DNA from: Planctomycetota bacterium
Lineage (GTDB): Bacteria > Planctomycetota > JAJSAM01 > JAJVHW01
Reading direction: 5' to 3'
NCBI GenBank assembly: GCA_022072415.1
Contig: JAJVHW010000082.1
Location: 1 to 54,756 of the forward strand
Length of the DNA: 54,756 bases
A model generated the notes under the pieces. That model was not told the origin of the DNA. It made no database searches and saw only the letters and a program-made list of their open reading frames with translations. Positions 25,014 to 32,159 of the stretch are shown piece after piece. Every line of letters starts with the position of its first letter. The stretch's first letter is position 1. The translations under genes and the position numbers were made by a program.

Positions 25014-25493
25014 TCACCGGCGCCGCAGGCGTTCGCCGCGGGGCTTCTTCGGCGGGCCCTGGCGGCGGACGAGGTAGGGCGTGGCGCGGTCGCGGGCGCC
25101 GGGGGCGGTGCCGCGGAGGAGGGCGTCGAGCATGTCGGAGACGGTGACGATGCCCACGAGACGGGCCGGCTCACGGGAGGGGCGGTCGCCGGGCGCGGTC
25201 ACGGGCAGGCAGCCGACGCCGTGGCCGCGCAGGAGCTTGGCGGCGTCGCGAAGTGTCGCGTCGGCAGCGATCGTGACGACGCGGGGAGACATCACCTCGC
25301 CCACGGTGCCCGACGGCGCGCGGCCGCGCGGGCCGCCGAGGTCCCGCTCGGACACGACGCCGACGACGCCGCCCGCGCCGCGTACGACCAGGTGCCGGAT
25401 GCGGCGCGAACGCATGAGCGTGCGTGCCTCCTCCGCGGGGCGGTCGGGAGCGATGGTGGAGACGTCCTTGGTCATGATGTCGTGGATGCGCAT
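25014..25493 (-). CDS. CBS-domain-pair protein
   Basis: 159 residues from the ATG at 25493, where the conserved start MRIHDIMTKDVSTIAPD begins; the upstream in-frame extension is low-complexity. Two CBS motifs: MTKDVSTIAPDRPAEEARTLM...VVGVVSERDLGG and MSPRVVTIAADATLRDAAKLL...LVGIVTVSDMLDALL. The C-terminus is a basic tail (RRQGPPKKPRGERLRRR). CBS pairs bind adenine nucleotides such as AMP, ATP or SAM and usually regulate another protein. No partner domain is fused and the neighbours give no clue. Confidence 0.88.
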   Translation of the reverse strand: MRIHDIMTKDVSTIAPDRPAEEARTLMRSRRIRHLVVRGAGGVVGVVSERDLGGPRGRAPSGTVGEVMSPRVVTIAADATLRDAAKLLRGHGVGCLPVTAPGDRPSREPARLVGIVTVSDMLDALLRGTAPGARDRATPYLVRRQGPPKKPRGERLRRR

Positions 25494-25802
25494 GGCGGCA
25501 GGTTCGCCGCGACGCGGGCCGCGCGCGATGACAGGAGTCACTCCCGGGGTCCGGGAAGCGGCAGCGATCGGACGTCGCGCCGGCGGCGCGGATCCGCGCG
25601 AAGTCGCGCCGGACGGACCGCGGCGCGCGGCCCCCGCGACGCATGCGCCTCCTTGTTTCCCCCCGGCCGGGCTCGACGTGTCGTACGCTCCCGGCTCGCG
25701 GCCGCGCGTCTCCGGCCGCGTCACGGCGCGGCCGGTCGGCCCGCGCCGCGGTTCCGGGACGCGACGAACGGCGGCGCGTCGGCGCCGCGCGAGGAGGCTT
25801 CG
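25494..25802. other. 309-bp gene-free stretch between CBS gene and small basic protein gene
   Basis: No frame here looks coding in either direction beyond Arg/Pro/Ala-rich shadows. It should hold the divergent promoters. TACGCT at 25684-25689 is a possible -10 for the small protein (leader about 105 nt). A strong Shine-Dalgarno GAGGAGG ends the stretch (25791-25797). Confidence 0.5.
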
Positions 25803-25907
25803 ATGGCCAAGGGCCAGGTGAACAAGAACAAGGGCAACAAGCCGAAGCTCACGCTGAAGGAGAAGGCGGCGAAGCGCGCCGAGAAGCGCGCCGCGAAGAA
25901 CAAGTAG
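25803..25907 (+). CDS. 34-residue highly basic protein
   Basis: Begins MAKGQVNKNKGNKPK and ends EKRAAKNK; about a third of its residues are Lys, with no aromatic residue and no Cys. It is a convincing gene: GAGGAGG lies 5 nt before the ATG (the best ribosome binding site of the window), codon use is G/C-ending, and a long hairpin follows the stop. Likely an intrinsically disordered or helical nucleic-acid- or ribosome-binding peptide (inference from charge only). It is not part of a larger frame; TAG ends it cleanly. Confidence 0.72.
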   Translation: MAKGQVNKNKGNKPKLTLKEKAAKRAEKRAAKNK

Positions 25908-25929
25908 TCGGGCCGCCCGAGGCGATCAA

Positions 25930-25968
25930 GGGCGCGCCGCGCCGTCGAGAGACGGATGCGGCGCGCCC
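25930..25968 (+). terminator. Long GC-rich hairpin with GAGA tetraloop after the small basic protein
   Basis: GGGCGCGCCGC (25930-25940) pairs perfectly with GCGGCGCGCCC (25958-25968). An inner CCGTC (25942-25946) pairs with GACGG (25951-25955), closing a GNRA-type GAGA loop. That is 16 pairs with only 1-2 unpaired bases on each side. There is no U-tract after it, so it could be a terminator or a 3' stabilising structure. Confidence 0.6.
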
Positions 25969-26080
25969 CTCCGATTCCCGGGCCTCACGCGCACCCGCAC
26001 CCGCACCCGCGCCCGCGCGAGCCGCGGGACTGACGCGGGAGTGACGCGGGTCACGGGCGGGCGGAGCCGCGGGGCGGCAC

Positions 26081-26094
26081 TTGATTCCCGTCAA
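26081..26094 (+). promoter_or_regulatory. FNR/DNR-type (CRP-family) box of the hemerythrin-radical SAM operon
   Basis: TTGAT-N4-GTCAA, flanked by C and G to extend the dyad. It matches the FNR/ANR/DNR consensus TTGAT-N4-ATCAA at 9 of 10 positions. A -10 (TACAGT, 26117-26122) places the likely start near 26129, so the box is centred at about -41.5, the classic class II activation position. The regulator itself is not in this window. Expected signal: low oxygen and/or nitric oxide. Confidence 0.7.
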
Positions 26095-26116
26095 GCTCCC
26101 GCGCGGTCGCGCGACA

Positions 26117-26122
26117 TACAGT
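26117..26122 (+). promoter_or_regulatory. -10 element paired with the FNR/DNR-type box
   Basis: TACAGT 22 nt downstream of the box. Spacing is correct for a CRP-family class II promoter. The leader to the hemerythrin ATG would be about 54 nt. Confidence 0.5.
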
Positions 26123-26182
26123 CCCCGTGCCCGCAGCGACGGCGACGCTCACCACGCCGTCGGCGGAACGAGGAGCCGCCCC

Positions 26183-26863
26183 ATGACACACCCCTTCGCC
26201 CACGCGTCGATGCGTCCCGCGCCCGCCTGCGGCGCCGCGCCGGAGCCGTCCGCCGGTCCCCGCCCCACCGACGTGCTGCGCGACGAGCACCGCGTCGTCG
26301 AACGCGCGCTCGGCGTCCTCGAGAAGATGGCGGACGTCGCCGCGACCGAGCGGCGGATCGACGCGCAGGACGCCGCCGACGCGGTGGACTTCCTCCGCAC
26401 GTTCCTCGACGCCTGCCATCACGGGAAGGAGGAAGGCGCGCTGTTCCCGGCGATGGAGCGGCACGGCTTCCCCGCGCACGCGGGGCCGACCGAGGTCATG
26501 CGGCAGGAGCACGTGACCGGCCGCGACTACGTGGGACGGATCGAAGCGGCCGCGCGCGCCTGGTCGCCCGCGCACACGGCACCCGCCGACGCGTTCGTCG
26601 CGGCCGTGGGAGGCTTCACGGAACTCCTCCGCGACCACATCGCGAAGGAGGAGCAGGTGCTCTTCCCCATGGCGGAGAGCGTGCTCCCGCCCGCCGTGCA
26701 GGCCGAGGTCTTCGCCGCGTTCGCGCAGCGCGAGACGGGGCACATGGGCGCCGGGACGCACGAGCGGTACCTCGCGATGGCCGAGCGGCTCGGCGCGAAG
26801 TACGGCGTCGCCGCGGAGCTTCCCCCGCGCCGCGCGGGCGGGTGCGGCTGCTCGCACGGATGA
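26183..26863 (+). CDS. Hemerythrin-like (HHE) di-iron protein
   Basis: 226 residues. Two HHE-type cation-binding halves: DVLRDEHRVVERAL ... DACHHGKEEGALFPAMERHGF, then VMRQEHVTGRDYVG ... LLRDHIAKEEQVLFPMAE. His and Glu ligands sit in the expected helix positions, so a di-iron O2/NO-binding site is likely. The C-terminus GGCGCSHG is Cys/Gly-rich and may bind metal or thiol. A signal peptide is absent, so it is cytosolic. AGGAG lies ~7 nt before the ATG. It is transcribed from an FNR/DNR-type promoter and its stop overlaps the next start (TGATG). Plausible roles: NO detoxification, di-iron/Fe-S repair or oxygen sensing. Confidence 0.88.
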   Translation: MTHPFAHASMRPAPACGAAPEPSAGPRPTDVLRDEHRVVERALGVLEKMADVAATERRIDAQDAADAVDFLRTFLDACHHGKEEGALFPAMERHGFPAHAGPTEVMRQEHVTGRDYVGRIEAAARAWSPAHTAPADAFVAAVGGFTELLRDHIAKEEQVLFPMAESVLPPAVQAEVFAAFAQRETGHMGAGTHERYLAMAERLGAKYGVAAELPPRRAGGCGCSHG

Positions 26864-28089
26864 TGCCCGCCGCGCTGCCGATGAACCCCGTCCGCCTCGC
26901 GGTGGACCTCTTCTGCCGCGGGATGCGCGTGGACCCTTCGTGCGACTCGCTCCCTGCGCTCCGCCGCACGCGCGCGGGGCTCGGGTCGGGGTTCGAGACG
27001 CGTCTCCGCGAGGGTCCGCGGCCCCTCTGCGTGAACGTGCCCGTGGTCGAGCGGTTCGCGGCGGACTCGCCGTGGGTGCTCGCGCCGCGGGTCGGTGCGG
27101 GCGAGTCGCGGCACGTGGTCGTGAACGCGGAGTCGGGCGAGGTGCATCCGCTCTGGATCCCGGACGAGCCTGCGTGGTACGGCAGGCCGACGAAGTCGTC
27201 CGGCCGCGCGATGGCCGAGGTCGGCACGCTCCAGGGCACGTACCTCGGCGTCTACGTGGGCGGCGTCTGCGGCTTCTGGTCCGGCCGCGGCGAGAACGCG
27301 TGCGGCTTCTGCACGTCGGGGCTCAACGTGGGCGGGCCCGCGCGGCGGCCGGTCAGCGTGGCGGAGGTCGTCGAGACGGCTCGCGCGGCGAAAGAGGAAT
27401 CGGGCGTCACGTTCGTCCACCTCAACGCCGGGTACGCGGGCGAGTCGACGCTCGACGGGATCTACCCGTTCGTGGAGGCGCTGAAGAGCGAGGTCGGCGT
27501 GCTCGTCGGCGTGCAGGCGACGCCCGCGCGGGACCTCTCGCGCTACGACCGCCTGAGGGAGCTCGGCGCCGACCACCTCTCGTTCTGCTACGAGTTCCAC
27601 GATCCGAAGGTGCTCGCCGAGGTCTGCCCCGGGAAGAACCACGCGCTCGGACAGAAGGCGTACTTCGACGCGCTGGTGCACTGCTCCGGGCTCTTCGGCC
27701 GCGGCGCGTGCTCGGGCGAGATCATCGCGGGCGTGGAGCCCCTGGCGAAGACGCTCGAGGCGATCGAGTGGATCGCGTCGGTCGGGGCGTTCCCGACGGT
27801 CTGCATCTTCCGCCCGACGCTCGGCGCGCGGATGGAGCACGCGCAGCCGCCCGCGCCGGAGGACATGGTCGTCGCGCTCCGCGAGGCGTGGAACGCGTGC
27901 CGGAGGCACAAGGTGCCGATCGGGCTCGCTCCGAACGTGCGCGTGTCGCTCATCGTGCAGGTGGACGACGCGTACGAGCTGATCGAGCGTCCGTCGATGG
28001 CCGACCGCGCGTGGCGCGCCGCGCTGGCGGCGGGACGCGTCGCAACCCGGCCCGTGTTCCGCAAGCGCATGAAGGCCCGTTCGACGTGA
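26863..28089 (+). CDS. Radical SAM protein with extended Cys-x10-Cys-x2-Cys motif
   Basis: 408 residues; the ATG overlaps the hemerythrin stop by 1 nt. The cluster motif is Cys136-x10-Cys147-x2-Cys150 in GVCGFWSGRGENACGFCTSG, not the standard Cys-x3-Cys-x2-Cys. Other radical-SAM features follow: TFVHLNAGYAGE, GVQATPARDLSRYDRLRELGADHLSFCYE, SGEIIAGVEPLAKTLEAI and FPTVCIFRPTLGARM. The long spacing with a Phe-Trp after the first Cys recalls the MSMEG_0568-like radical-SAM branch (recalled, not searched). Several more Cys (18, 27, 56) precede it. Substrate unknown; co-expression with a hemerythrin suggests an anaerobic or NO-linked function. Confidence 0.85.
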   Translation: MPAALPMNPVRLAVDLFCRGMRVDPSCDSLPALRRTRAGLGSGFETRLREGPRPLCVNVPVVERFAADSPWVLAPRVGAGESRHVVVNAESGEVHPLWIPDEPAWYGRPTKSSGRAMAEVGTLQGTYLGVYVGGVCGFWSGRGENACGFCTSGLNVGGPARRPVSVAEVVETARAAKEESGVTFVHLNAGYAGESTLDGIYPFVEALKSEVGVLVGVQATPARDLSRYDRLRELGADHLSFCYEFHDPKVLAEVCPGKNHALGQKAYFDALVHCSGLFGRGACSGEIIAGVEPLAKTLEAIEWIASVGAFPTVCIFRPTLGARMEHAQPPAPEDMVVALREAWNACRRHKVPIGLAPNVRVSLIVQVDDAYELIERPSMADRAWRAALAAGRVATRPVFRKRMKARST

Positions 28090-28185
28090 GTTCGGTCACG
28101 TTGCGGGCGAGTGCGGCCGGGCGTCCTGACTTCGTTCGATTCGTGCGCCGCGTGCGTCACGCGACGACTCGGCCCGGCTGAGGCC

Positions 28186-28222
28186 GGGACTCCCGGCCGC
28201 TCCGCCCCGCGGCGGGAGTCCC
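28186..28222 (+). terminator. Terminator-like hairpin after the radical SAM gene
   Basis: GGGACTCCC (28186-28194) pairs perfectly with GGGAGTCCC (28214-28222), with an inner GCCG/CGGC extension. No U-tract follows. It separates the hemerythrin unit from the cytochrome unit. Confidence 0.5.
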
Positions 28223-28263
28223 GCCCGAAGGCGCACCCGTCCACACTCCCGAGGAGGCCCCGG

Positions 28264-30375
28264 ATGTCCACCACGCCCCGCGCCCCGACGGCCCGCGACG
28301 CCGCGGCCGCCTGGCGGAGTCCGCTGACCGTCTGGTCCCTCGCGCTCTTCCTCTTCCTCGCGATCAGCGGCATCTGGATCTGGGCCGCGCCCGCGACGGC
28401 GTTCGCCGAGGGGCAGACGATCGTCCACACCCTCGCCGGGATCGCGTTCCTCGCCGTCTCCCTCGCCTACCTTCCGAGGCACGTCGCGCAGACGATCCGC
28501 CAGCCGGTCTCGCACGTCGCCGTGCTCGGCTGGACGAGCGGCACGATCCTCCTCGCGGTGCTCGTCTCGGGCGTGGTCGTCACCGCGCAGGCGGCAGCCG
28601 GGACGCGCGTGGACTACGGATGGGCGCTCGTGCACACCGCCGCGGGGATCTCGTGCTCCGTGCTCGTCGTGCTCCACTGCGGCTTCGCGGCGATCCGGTT
28701 CTTCCGCGCGAGGGTCTCCGAGGACGCGCGGACCGCGCGCGCGGCGACGAACCGCGCGATGGCGTTCGCCGGCTCCACGACGGCCGTGCTGATGGGCGCG
28801 TCCTTCGGCGTCGCGGCCGCGGCGCCGAGGATCTCCGACGACTGGAGCCTCCCCGCCGACTACGGGATGAAGTACGGCTCGAGCCCCTTCGCGCCGAGCC
28901 TCGCGCGCACCAAGGTGGAAGGCGTCGTCAACGCGCCGATCGCGCCCGAGGCCCTCGCCGGCTCCCGCCGGTGCGGCAACTCCGGCTGCCACGAGGAGAT
29001 CCTCCGCGAGTGGGAGCCTTCGGCCCACCGCTACGCGTCGCGCTCGATGTTCTTCCAGGCGATCCAGAAGGCGATGGCCGCGAGCAACGGCCCCGACTCC
29101 ACGCGCTACTGCGCGGGATGCCACGACCCGATCGCGCTCTACTCCGGCAGCAAGAACATCTACGACGAGGACCTCTCCTCGATGGGCGCCGACGAGGGCC
29201 TCTCGTGCGTCGCCTGCCACGCGATCACGGAGACCGACGTCAAGGGCAACGCCGCGTACGTCATCGAGCCGCAGCACCGCGTGCTCTGGGAGGGCGAGGA
29301 CGGCGGCTTCGCGTCGGCGATGTCGGGGTTCCTCATCCGCTCGCTCCCCCGCGCCCACAAGGCGGCGTGGACCCGCGACCTCCAGAAGACGCCCGAGTTC
29401 TGCGGAGCGTGCCACAAGCAGTTCATCGACGAGCAGATCAACGGCGTCGGCTGGGTGCAGCTCCAGAACCAGTACGACCACTGGCGGAAGAGCCGCTGGT
29501 TCCAGGGGAAGGAGAGCGATCCGCAGGTGGCCGACCCGACGGTCTCGATCTCCTGCCGCGAGTGCCACATGCCGCTCCGCGCGTCGGAGGACCCGGCCGC
29601 CGGCGACGTGAAGGACTACAACCGCGCGGAGGCCGACGGGAAGCACCGCGGGCACCGGTTCCTCGGCGCGAACCAGTGGCATCCGACGCTGCACGCGCTC
29701 CCCGGCGGCGAGGAGCAGGTGAAGCTCACCGAGAAGTGGCTCCGCGGCGAGTACCCGGTGCCGGAGATCGCCGACAAGTGGACGTCCGGACCCGCGGTGC
29801 CGGTGCAGCTCGTCGTCCCCGCGGCCGCGAACCCCGGCGAGACCGTGCCGGTGCAGGTCGTCGTCACGAGCAACAAGGTCGGCCACGACTTCCCCACCGG
29901 CCCCCTCGACATCATCCAGAGCTGGGTCGAGCTCACGGTCGCCGACGAGCAGGGGAAGACGGTCTTCGAGAGCGGACGGATCGACGAGCGCGGGTACCTC
30001 TCCGAGGGCGCGTTCATCTTCAAGGCCGAGGGGATCGACCGTCAGGGGAACCTGATCGACAAGCACAACCTCTGGGAGATGGTCGGCGCGCGGTTCAAGC
30101 GCGCCCTCTTCCCGGGCTACTCCGACACGGCGGAGTACCAGTTCACGTGCCCGTCGGCGCTCTCGCGCACGGAGCCCGTCCCCCCGAAGCAGGAGATCGG
30201 CGTCGCGATCCCGGCCGGCGCGAGCGGGAAGCTCACGGTGACCGCGCGGCTCCTCTACCGGAAGGTGGACCAGACGCTCATCGACTTCGTCTATCCGGGG
30301 AAGGGGCTCACCGCCCCGATCACCGAGGTGAGCCGCGACCAGGCGGTCGTGGTCGTCGCGCCGAAGGGAGACTGA
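28264..30375 (+). CDS. Membrane-bound multihaem cytochrome c (cytochrome c554-like) with N-terminal cytochrome-b-like helices
   Basis: 703 residues. About five membrane helices in residues 20-188 carry His residues within or beside the membrane (55, 73, 84, 124, 138), as in small cytochrome-b-type domains. The extracytoplasmic part has five haem c sites: an expanded C237-x4-C242-H243, then C283-x2-C286-H287, C315-x2-C318-H319, C380-x2-C383-H384 and C431-x2-C434-H435. A beta-rich C-terminal domain follows. The first haem region resembles the cytochrome c554 family. GAGGAGG precedes the ATG at good distance. The protein looks built to take electrons from the quinone pool to an outside acceptor or complex. 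It is 2 nt from the CRTAC1-like gene. Confidence 0.87.
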   Translation: MSTTPRAPTARDAAAAWRSPLTVWSLALFLFLAISGIWIWAAPATAFAEGQTIVHTLAGIAFLAVSLAYLPRHVAQTIRQPVSHVAVLGWTSGTILLAVLVSGVVVTAQAAAGTRVDYGWALVHTAAGISCSVLVVLHCGFAAIRFFRARVSEDARTARAATNRAMAFAGSTTAVLMGASFGVAAAAPRISDDWSLPADYGMKYGSSPFAPSLARTKVEGVVNAPIAPEALAGSRRCGNSGCHEEILREWEPSAHRYASRSMFFQAIQKAMAASNGPDSTRYCAGCHDPIALYSGSKNIYDEDLSSMGADEGLSCVACHAITETDVKGNAAYVIEPQHRVLWEGEDGGFASAMSGFLIRSLPRAHKAAWTRDLQKTPEFCGACHKQFIDEQINGVGWVQLQNQYDHWRKSRWFQGKESDPQVADPTVSISCRECHMPLRASEDPAAGDVKDYNRAEADGKHRGHRFLGANQWHPTLHALPGGEEQVKLTEKWLRGEYPVPEIADKWTSGPAVPVQLVVPAAANPGETVPVQVVVTSNKVGHDFPTGPLDIIQSWVELTVADEQGKTVFESGRIDERGYLSEGAFIFKAEGIDRQGNLIDKHNLWEMVGARFKRALFPGYSDTAEYQFTCPSALSRTEPVPPKQEIGVAIPAGASGKLTVTARLLYRKVDQTLIDFVYPGKGLTAPITEVSRDQAVVVVAPKGD

Positions 30376-30377
30376 CG

Positions 30378-32159
30378 TTGGCGAACCGGCGCGTCGAGCT
30401 CGCGTGGAAGTGGGCGGGATGGTCCGTGTTCTCGCTCGCGGCCGCGGGCGGCGTGGCGTGGTGGGTCGCGCGCTCCGACACGAAGCCGGTCGACCCCGGA
30501 TCGCGCGACGTGGGCGGACTCACCGACGAACTCGCGCGCGCGCTCCCCGCCGACGCGCCGCGGCTCCGGTTCGCCGACGTCTCGGCCGGCCTCGGCTTCA
30601 GTCCGCAGTTCGTCGGGACGCGGACGCAGCAGCTCCCCGAGGACATGGGCGGAGGGCTCGCCGTCGCCGATTTCGACGGCGACGCGCTCCTCGACGTGCT
30701 GTTCGTCGGCACGGGCGCCATGCCGGGCGGCGGACCGTCGCGGCTCCACCGGAACGTCTCGTCCGCGGGGAAGCTCGCGTTCGAGGACGTCACGGAGCGC
30801 GCCGGACTCCCCGGGCCGCTCGTCGGCATGGGAGCCGCGGTCGGCGACGCCGACGGCGACGGGCGGCTCGACGTCCTCGTCACGCACGCCGACGGCGTGC
30901 GGTTCCTGCGCAACGAGGGCGGCATGTCGTTCTCCGACCGGACCGACGCGACGGGATTCGGCGGCGCGCGCGGGTGGTGCAGCGCCGCGACGTTCGGCGA
31001 CCTCGACGGCGACGGCGACCTCGACGTCTACGTCTGCAGGTACGTGGACTACCGGAAGGTCGAGGGCCGTCCCGACCTGCCCATGTACGGGCTGAAGGTC
31101 CCGTACACGCTGAACCCGTCGTCGTTCCGTCCCGCGAAGAACCTCCTCTTTCGAAACCGCGGCGACGGCACGTTCGAGGGCGGCGAGGCCCTCGCGGAAG
31201 CGCTCGGCGTGGCGAACCCCACGGGGCGCTCGCTCGGCGCGGCGCTCTCCGACTTCGACCAGGACGGGCTCCCCGACATCTACGTCGCGAACGACGTGAG
31301 CGACAACGCGATGTTCCGCGGCGCCCGCGCGGCGGACGGCGCGCGGAGCTTCCTCGACGTCTCCTATCCGAGCGCGACCGCGGACCATCGCGGCGCCATG
31401 GGGCTCGCCGTGGCCGACCCCGACGGCGACGGCGACGACGAGATCTTCGTGACCCACTGGATCGCGCAGGAGAACGCGTACTACCGCAACATGCTCCGCG
31501 ACGCACGGACCGGCGGCCGCGCGATGCTCTTCATGGACGACGCGGACCGCGTGGGGCTGGGCGCCGTGGCCCTGGACTACGTGGGATGGGCGTGCGACTT
31601 CGCCGACTTCGACCTCGACGGGCGGCCGGACCTCTTCGCCGCGAACGGATCGACTCTCGAGATCCAGTCGGACCGCGCACGCCTCGCCCCGCAGCGTCCG
31701 CTCGTGTTCTGGAACGCCGGGCCCGAGCGCGGATGGTTCGAGGCCGGTGCGGCGTGGGGCGACTGCTGGACGGCGAAGCGGAGCCTCCGCGGCGGCGCGG
31801 CGGCGGACCTCGACCGCGACGGCGACGTCGATCTCGTGCTCGGCGCGCTCGACGGCGCCCCGCTCGTCCTCGCGTGCGTGTCGCCGCCCGCGGGGCGCGC
31901 GCTTCGCGTCGAACTGCGGGACCGCGGCATGAACCGCTTCGGGATCGGTGCCCGCGTCACGGTGACCGCCGGCGGCTCGTCCCGGTCCCGCGAGATGCGG
32001 TCGTCTCCCGGATACGCGAGCGGCGGGCCGCCGGAACTCGTGTTCGGGTTCGGGAAGGCGCAGGGCGACGTCCGGGTCGAGGTCCGCTGGCCCGACGGCG
32101 CGACGACCTCGCACGCGGCGCCGGAGGGATCGGGCGTTCTCGTCGTGGAGCGGCCGTGA
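30378..32159 (+). CDS. CRTAC1/UnbV-type VCBS (FG-GAP) repeat protein, membrane anchored
   Basis: 593 residues from a TTG 2 nt after the cytochrome stop; GAAGGGAG upstream can serve as ribosome binding site. One N-terminal membrane segment (about 9-31), then at least seven Ca-binding-like repeats: DFDGDALLDV, DADGDGRLDV, DLDGDGDLDV, DFDQDGLPDI, DPDGDGDDEI, DFDLDGRPDL and DLDRDGDVDL. This fits a beta-propeller. The C-terminal ~90 residues (LRVELRDRGMNRFGIGARVTVTAGG...VEVRWPDGATTS) are the ASPIC/UnbV domain. Location is extracytoplasmic. It is probably a structural or binding partner of the multihaem cytochrome; no enzymatic motif is seen. Confidence 0.9.
   Translation: MANRRVELAWKWAGWSVFSLAAAGGVAWWVARSDTKPVDPGSRDVGGLTDELARALPADAPRLRFADVSAGLGFSPQFVGTRTQQLPEDMGGGLAVADFDGDALLDVLFVGTGAMPGGGPSRLHRNVSSAGKLAFEDVTERAGLPGPLVGMGAAVGDADGDGRLDVLVTHADGVRFLRNEGGMSFSDRTDATGFGGARGWCSAATFGDLDGDGDLDVYVCRYVDYRKVEGRPDLPMYGLKVPYTLNPSSFRPAKNLLFRNRGDGTFEGGEALAEALGVANPTGRSLGAALSDFDQDGLPDIYVANDVSDNAMFRGARAADGARSFLDVSYPSATADHRGAMGLAVADPDGDGDDEIFVTHWIAQENAYYRNMLRDARTGGRAMLFMDDADRVGLGAVALDYVGWACDFADFDLDGRPDLFAANGSTLEIQSDRARLAPQRPLVFWNAGPERGWFEAGAAWGDCWTAKRSLRGGAAADLDRDGDVDLVLGALDGAPLVLACVSPPAGRALRVELRDRGMNRFGIGARVTVTAGGSSRSREMRSSPGYASGGPPELVFGFGKAQGDVRVEVRWPDGATTSHAAPEGSGVLVVERP

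Noticed and set aside
25991-26014. Tandem GCACCC hexamers after the small basic protein
   Set aside because: Only three exact copies plus one variant; compositionally ordinary for this DNA and not linked to any promoter or gene feature.
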